Positions 57,472 through 64,000 of a stretch of 64,000 bases of DNA are shown here, piece after piece. The stretch lies in the NCBI GenBank assembly GCA_963691705.1, contig OY829537.1, forward strand, positions 55,404,304-55,468,303, read 5' to 3'. The notes under the pieces are model-generated. The model was not told the origin of the DNA. It saw only the letters and a program-made list of their open reading frames with translations, and searched no databases. The position numbers and the translations under genes were made by a program. The stretch is from Viola odorata. Taxonomy: Eukaryota; Streptophyta; Magnoliopsida; Malpighiales; Violaceae. Each line of letters opens with the position of its first letter. The stretch's first letter is position 1.

Positions 57472-57854
57472 TGATAACAATCCACCTAAAAGAAAAGGGT
57501 ATTTTCATCTATCACCTGGTGGGAAGAGGCATAGCTACTGTTTCGCACCACCACGGTAGGGACAAGATTGCTACCTTCCCCAAAGGCTAACGCTACAAAG
57601 GCTAACGGGGCCCTACCGGCTCCTCTCACGGACCTCCTGCTTGGCTCAATGAGTTATCTCACCTCCAGAGGAAACCACGCGTCAGGATTAACGCTCCGGC
57701 CATTATCCTACCGCGGCAATATCTACCTAAACATCGGAGTGTTTCCGCCGGAGACCCCCTCCGGCGCATTGCAGGTACTGTGGACCGCCGTGCACACTGA
57801 TCTGAGAAGAGCTGCTCCGCCATACATCCTTCGGCAGAAGACAAATTATTATCA
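57472..57854 (+). repeat. 5' LTR of element C (383 bp)
   Basis: Starts TGATAACAATCC and ends AATTATTATCA (TGATAA/TTATCA ends). The U3 part differs from the A and B LTRs, but the block CATCGGAGTGTTTCCGCCGG and hairpin (57746-57766) are shared, so it is a related subfamily. The five bases before it, CCGGC (57467-57471), should recur after its 3' LTR, outside the window. Confidence 0.75.
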
Positions 57855-57856
57855 AA

Positions 57857-57876
57857 TTGGTGCTTTCATTGAGAGC
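57857..57876 (+). other. Probable primer binding site of element C
   Basis: TTGGTGCTTTCATTGAGAGC lies two bases after the LTR end, the right place for a PBS. I did not identify the primer tRNA. Confidence 0.55.
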
Positions 57877-57939
57877 TTTGGTTCTATTAAGTGAGCATCC
57901 TTAATAACCAAGCTCATCCTCCCCGAAGCTAGAAGGATT

Positions 57940-60900
57940 ATGGCCTCAAAGTCAGATCCGGCGCTGTCCCGAACTTCCAACATCCCATACAACACCCGCA
58001 GACGCTTGTTTCCCTTCGCTACCTCTGATGTCCCCACCCCAGGGCAGGACGTCACTGCAGGAGAGTTAGATCTTCCTCGCGGGTCAAGTTCAGAAGAAGT
58101 TACATTCCAGATTTGCTCTCCCTTCTCCCATATAGCAGGAACCAGCCATCCTACCCCCCAAGCGGGAAGATCTATGATAGGAGAAGCAGACAACCCTTTC
58201 GTGAATTCAATAGCAGCTCTCCAAGCTCAACTGGATCAGCTGACAGAGATGGCTGCTGGATTTACTCCTCATGCCTCAAGACCTGGTGTGTCCTCCCAAG
58301 TAATTTTCACCCCGTCCATTGTCACCGAACGACCCTTATCGCCCCAACAGTCTAGGGCACTCCCGTCCTCCTTACCTTTCCCCTTGGCCCCCATAAACGT
58401 CCCACCATTCACGCGCGGACCTGCCGACCATTCTGGACAATACAGGGGAGGAATCTCTATCCCCGAAGCAGTCCGCCAGCGGGACGAGTATAGAGAGCCC
58501 TGGGATGATCGACGGGGGGATATAGTGAGAGATCCATCTCCTAGATACAGCGAGAGATCTAGCAGCAGAAGTCGACTAGCTCGAACTTCAAGGAGCCGTA
58601 GTCGTTCTCCTAGGAGACATCAGGAATATGACCCTCAAAATCCCAGATACGACGCTGAAATTCCACATCAGCGTCCTCCTCGTAGGATCCCCGATGCTAA
58701 CGTGGGTCATCCGTTCAGCTACCGTGTCAGGCACCACAGAGTCCATCGACATGTGAAACTCCCAGCACAATCATATGATGGCACAAAAGATCCCATTTCT
58801 CACCTCAATAAGGTGAAGGATTTCGTGCAATTCCAAACGCGCAGTGACGCAGCATTGTGTCAAATTTTCGTAATGACGCTGTCAGGAGTGGCACGTCTAT
58901 GGTTCGAGGGGCTCCCCGCCGGGTCTATCGATAATTTTTCTCAGTTGGAAGAAAAATTCAAAAGTCGGTTTAGCACGGCTATTCCTATCAGAAAGTCAGC
59001 AGCTGCGCTGTTCGATATCCATCGAAAACCACAGGAATCGTTGAACGACTTCTTAGGTCGATTTGATCTTGAAATGTCCCTAACGCCAGGGGTCACTATC
59101 GATTTTGCGATTGAGGCCCTGAAATGCAATTGTCGATACAGTAAACTGAAAGATACGCTAACGGTGGACCCCCCAACGACCCTGGATGCGTTGAGGCTGA
59201 AAGCGCATAACTATGCGAGAATGGAAGAGGAGGAAAATAGAGAATGGATCCGAGGCATGCCGACGGACCCATATGTGGCCCCTAACGTCCTGAACAGCAG
59301 CGCCCCAGACGCTAAACCCACCGAGGATCCCGGGCAGCGGAAAGAATATAACACCAAGACCTCTAACCGGCAGAGAGGCAATTTCTCAAAAGGAAGACCT
59401 GGAGGGTCCCCCACTCGGAAGCAAACGGACCCGCCAAAGGGCCAGATATACGATCCTGACCTCCCATCTCTCATACTCCCAAGGGCGGAGATCTTAGCAA
59501 TAGTCCAACAGAGAAATTTGCCTATCCGTTACCCAGCTCCCGTGAAACCAGGAGTAATCATGGGAGGAAGAGAAAATGCATACTACAAATTCCATAAGGT
59601 CAAGGGACACTCAATAGATGTATGCAGAGAGTTAAAATCGGCTATAGAGCGATTGGTCGAAGAGGGCTACCTTGGGGAATTTGCCACAAAGGCAAGGGAG
59701 GAAGCCAGAAATAACCCAACTGGAAATACAACTGAGCAGAGGCAAGCACCCTCGCACGCTACAGGGGCTAACGCAGTACCCCTCGGGCCAAATAGAGAAG
59801 CGTTCGCTATCGATAGCGACCAAATGCCCATGATAAATATCATTGCGGGGGGAGCACCCTATTGCGAGGAAATTATGCCGCAAACGCCCAACCCTGGAGA
59901 AAAGCGCAAACGGGAGAGTGCGCAAACAAAAATCGAGGCGATAAGTGCCTTAGACAGAATGATATTGTCTTTCTCAGAGGAGGACGAAAAAGGCATCGTC
60001 TTCCCGCATAATGACGCGATGGTTGTAACGCCCGTCATTGGAAGTCATGGGGTAAGAAGGACCCTTATCGATAACGGGAGCGCAGTGAATCTATTTTCAT
60101 TGGAAGCGTACAACTTGATGAAACGACCTGACGGTGAGCTATCGTCTTGCACAAGGCCAATTATTGGGATTGATGGAGTACCGATTCCGGTAGCTGGAAT
60201 AACATCCCTGCCGGTGTACTTCCGAGAAGACACATCCAAACGCTCCGAAGAGCTACTATTTCTGGTCGTAGACCTAACGTTACCGTATAATGCCATTTTG
60301 GGGCGACCATTCCTTAATCGTTTTGGAGTGGCCATATCTCAAAAACACCTGCGGATGAAATATCCCTCATGGGACGGCGTGGTCTCAATCAAAGGGGACC
60401 AAAAGCTGGCAGCCGAATGCTACTTACTTATGACTCAAAGGAGTTGTGACCGCTACGTTTGCGTGGCAGACGACCCTTTCGATGATAAAGAAGAAAAGCG
60501 CACTCAGCCGCTAGATCAGATGGTATCAATCCCTATCGGTAAGGATAGTGAAACGAATCTCTTAGCCAGTGAGAAATTAAGCCTTGAGGAGAACGCGCAA
60601 TTAATCCGGCTGTTGAGGAAATGCAAGGGAGAGTTTGCATGGAAACCAGCAGACATGCCCGGAATCTCTCGGGAGGTCACAGAACACCGACTGAACGTTA
60701 GTCCTGACGCCAAGCCTGTTCAACAAAGGCGACGTGCTTTTTCATCTGAAAAGATAGCAGCCATCAAAAAGGAGTTGCTAAAGCTCACAGAGGCGGGGTT
60801 CATTCGAGAAGTCCAGTACCCGACCTGGTTAGCTAATCCTGTGTTAGTCCCAAAGCCTAACGCGGACTGGCGCATGTGCATCGACTTTACTGACCTAAAT

Positions 60901-63814
60901 AATGCCTGTCCCAAGGACTGCTATCCCCTTCCGCGAATAGATCAGTTAGTCGATCAAACCGCTGGGTATGCTTATCTAAGCTCCCTAGATGCGAATTCTG
61001 GATATCACCAAATCCCTATGGCCGTAGAGGACGAAGAAAAAACTGCCTTCATCACTCCTAGGGCTACATACTGCTATACTGCAATGCCGTTTGGGCTAAA
61101 GAATGTTGGTGCAACATTTCAGCGTATGGCAAACAAAGTTTTCGAAAATCAAATCAGGAGAAATGTAGAGGCCTACGTAGACGACATCCTGATCAAAAGT
61201 CGGAGTTTCAGAGAACACCTTGCTGACTTGGAAGAAGTTTTCAATGTAATGAGAAAGCACAAGATGAAGTTAAACCCGCGGAAGTGCATGTTTGCATTCC
61301 AAACGGGAAAATTCTTGGGCTATGTGGTCAGCCAGAAGGGCATCCAGCCCAACCCGTCAAAGATAAAAGCCATCCAGGATATGATATCCCCGCGAACTGT
61401 CAAAGAGATACAGAAGTTAACCGGGCGCATCATTGCGTTGGGGCGATTCATATCTAAGCAAGGCGAGAGATGTTTGCCTTTCTTCAAAGTCATCCGCAAC
61501 AAGGCTCCCTTCGGATGGACAGAGGAATGTGAGAAAGCGTTTGCAGGACTAAAAGCTTACCTATCATCAGATTTAGTGCTGACGAGACCTGAGCCCGGCG
61601 ACGAACTATATCTATATTTGGGAATAGCTGACGAGGTAGTCAGCGCCGTCCTTGTGCGAAGTGAAGGGCACGTGCACCGTCCTGTATTCTTCGTGAGTCA
61701 CATATTGAAAGATGCCGAACTGCGATACGCTCCTCTTGAGAAGATAGCACTCGCTCTAGTGCAAGCCACAAGAAAGATGGATCGATACTTCCAAGCCCAC
61801 CCCGTCATTGTACTCACGGATCAGCCGTTGAGAAGAATCTTCAGAAAACCTGAATCTTCAGGAAGAATGATAATTTGGGCTATCGAGCTCGAACAATACG
61901 GGCTGCAATACAAAGCTAGACCGGCCGTTAAAGCCCAAGCGTTAGCTGACTTCATAGCTGAGTGCACATTCACAAAGGACACAAAGATAGATCTGTTGGA
62001 GGAAGAAGTAGAAAGTCCATGCCTACCGTCTCCGGAGACATATACAGATACGTGGGTCATCCACGTAGATGGAGCAAAAAATCAAGAATTAGCTGGCGCA
62101 GGAGTTTTCTTAATTGGACCAAACGGCCTGGAGATGCGATACGCCATCAGAATCCTGCAACCATTGTCCAACAATGCGGCTGAATACGAAGCGCTGCTGG
62201 CAGGACTCAGAATTGGAAACAGTTTCTCTATCGGAGCCACTCCCGGTGTGGAGAAGGAAGACAGAACACATTTAAAGATCCGAGGAGATTCCAAACTAAT
62301 AATGGACCAGGTTCTGGGGAACTCCCAAGCCAGAGAACCCATCATGGCCCAATACTTAGCCAAAGTGAAGCATGAGCTGTCAAAGATACAGGAAAAAGGC
62401 ACCCTGGTCACCTTTGAGCACATTCCTAGAGAAAACAATGAAGAGGCCGATAGCCTCGCCAAGATGACAGCCAATCCGGAAGCCTCAATACCCAGTGACG
62501 TGCGCTATGGAGAACTGCCTACACCTTCTTTCATGGAAGAGCAGGCATCGCTCTGTGTGGAAGAAATGGAAAATGATCGGAGGATCCCAGTGATAGAATA
62601 TCTGAAACATGATAAACTACCGGGGGACCAGACAGAGAGAAAGAAAGTCCTAAAATGGGCAGCACGATGCACATATTATAACGGAGAGTTAATACGAAGA
62701 TGTTTCTCCCATCCGGCCGCTAAATGCATAACGGAGCAAGAAGGCTTACATGTGTTACGTGAAATTCACGAAGGGATATGTGGCATGCACATTGCTAGCG
62801 GCACTCTGGCAGCCGAAGTCTTTCGGTCGGGATTTTACTGGCCCACCATTCGACGAGATTGTCATAACTTCGTGAGAACCTGTCAGAAATGCCTGGAATA
62901 TGCTAAGATTCCTTGAAAACCTGCTGTGCCAATTTCAGAAATAGTCGCACCGTGCCCGTTTGCAAAATGGGGGATTGACATCCTGGGCCCGTTTCCAAAG
63001 GCCAGATCTCAGTTAAAATTTGTGGTCGTAGCGGTAGACTACTTCACAAAGTGGGCCGAAGCTGAGGCGTTAGCTACCATCACCACCGAAAAAATTTGGC
63101 GTTTCTTCAAACACCAAGTCATCATGCGATTTGGAGTACCACGCGTGCTAGTTAGCGACAACGGGACACAATTTACAAGCCAGTTCTTCAGGGATCAATG
63201 TGCAGAGTTCCAGATAGAGCAAAGATTCTCCTCTGTGGCACATCCCCAAACCAACGGCCAGGCGGAAGTAACTAACCCCCAGCATCCTTAGTGGCATCAA
63301 AAGAAACTTGGAAGGGTCCAAGAAGAAATGGCCAGACGAATTGCCATATGTACTATGGGCCTACCGCATGACTGTCAAGGCCAGCACGAGAGAGACCCCG
63401 TTCGCGTTAGCATTCGGAACCGAGGCTGTCACACCAGTCGAGATTGGCATGATGAGCCTCCGGGTGGCTCACTTCAAAGAAGAAAACAACGAAGAAAGGT
63501 TACGAGCTAACCTCGATACTCTACCAGAAACACACGAGGAAACCCTCCTGAAAACCCTGCACTACAAGAGGAAAATGGCACAATATCTCAACCGCCAAGT
63601 GAGGGAGCGATTGCTCAAAACTGGAGATTTAGTGCTCAGAGATAGACGGGCAGCAGGACAACGTATGGGAAAACTCAGTCCAAACTGGGATGGACCGTAT
63701 CGTGTCACCCGCATTGTGGGAAAATGAGCATACCACCTGGAAATGCTCGAGGGAACGCCCCTGCAGAACTCTTGGAACATCGCTCGGTTGAGGCTATACC
63801 ACGCCAGGAGCTAA
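57940..63814 (+). pseudogene. Gag-pol polyprotein of element C, nearly intact (Tat lineage)
   Basis: The open frame runs 1,658 codons (57940-62916). Domains by residue: Ser/Arg-rich N terminus; Gag core about 270-410 (DPISHLNKVKDFVQFQ); zinc-like motif about 547-565 (YYKFHKVKGHSIDVC, first Cys replaced by Tyr); protease about 709 (LIDNGSAVNLF); RT about 950-1130 with LDANSGYHQIPM and YVDD near 1079; RNase H about 1248; second RNase H about 1374-1450 (HVDGAKN, AAEYEALLAG, RGDSKL), typical of Tat elements; integrase zinc finger about 1610-1655. A TGA at 62914 interrupts integrase. The core follows with WGIDILGPF and SDNGTQF. A one-base shift lies in the C run near 63276, and a TGA at 63725 comes before the true end at 63812-63814. 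Confidence 0.88.
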
Positions 63815-64000
63815 TCGGGTAACATCAAAGTTATTCTAATAAATGAATATTGAGATATTCACCGTGCGTTTGCTACTGGTAATATGCAGGTAGCGAAGAA
63901 TGCCAGGAGTGAAAATCCTATCCTTGTGATGGCTGGTCCTGATCAGACAGCTCACTAAGACGAGGCACGCCCTGGCATAACAAGGCATTTGGGAGTGAAA
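63815..64000 (+). other. Start of the post-pol spacer of element C
   Basis: Contains AATAAATGAATA at 63839 and, from 63899, a unit that is the reverse complement of the repeat at 45419-45925. If C follows the A layout, an antisense gene cassette should begin beyond the window edge. Confidence 0.5.

Overview
The window is plant nuclear DNA, most likely from a eudicot. The evidence is one intron-containing CLC-type anion channel/transporter gene and many plant-type Ty3/Gypsy LTR retrotransposons (Tat and Athila-like lineages), plus MULE, hAT and MITE-type DNA elements. No bacterial, plastid or CRISPR-like features were seen. Only one complete host gene is recognisable; about 80% of the window is transposon-derived, much of it nested.

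Region by region. 1-4402: an antisense Tat-type LTR cuts into an antisense gypsy element (gag, PBS, LTR); two small DNA elements follow. 5067-10387 (minus): a complete CLC gene, 7 exons, 768 aa, closest in recalled sequence to Arabidopsis CLC-c. 10388-14382: AT-rich intergenic DNA with a MULE-type element (9-bp target duplication) inside a minisatellite. 14388-18985: a young, complete but non-autonomous LTR element with two 426-bp LTRs. 18991-22169: mostly unannotated, with a possible host-gene end on the minus strand. 22170-33305: a non-autonomous gypsy element interrupted by a 2.5-kb Tat solo LTR and by a 642-bp solo LTR of its own family. This is followed by the 3' end of a Tat element with six successive minisatellites and a truncated 3' LTR. 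33306-37225: gag and Athila-like fragments.

37226-64000 is the most interesting part. It is best read as a stack of insertions: a Tat-lineage element A (minus) inserted into an Athila ORF, a relative B (minus) inserted into the gag of A, and a relative C (plus) inserted into B. A has gag-protease-RT-RNase H-RNase H-integrase on the minus strand. Downstream of it, in the opposite orientation, lies a cassette of four separate genes. Two encode related proteins resembling the plant 'putative gypsy type transposon' family. Each gene has its own TATA-like box, several have downstream AATAAA-like signals, and small phase-1 introns are present. B carries the same four genes in the same order. C supplies a nearly full-length 1,658-codon polyprotein plus the rest of its integrase, with three visible lesions.

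How they work together: the CLC gene is the only likely cellular function. The retroelement pol genes would supply replication enzymes for the family. The antisense cassettes are accessory genes of unknown role, conserved between two diverged copies, and they are the best candidate for an incompletely described system.
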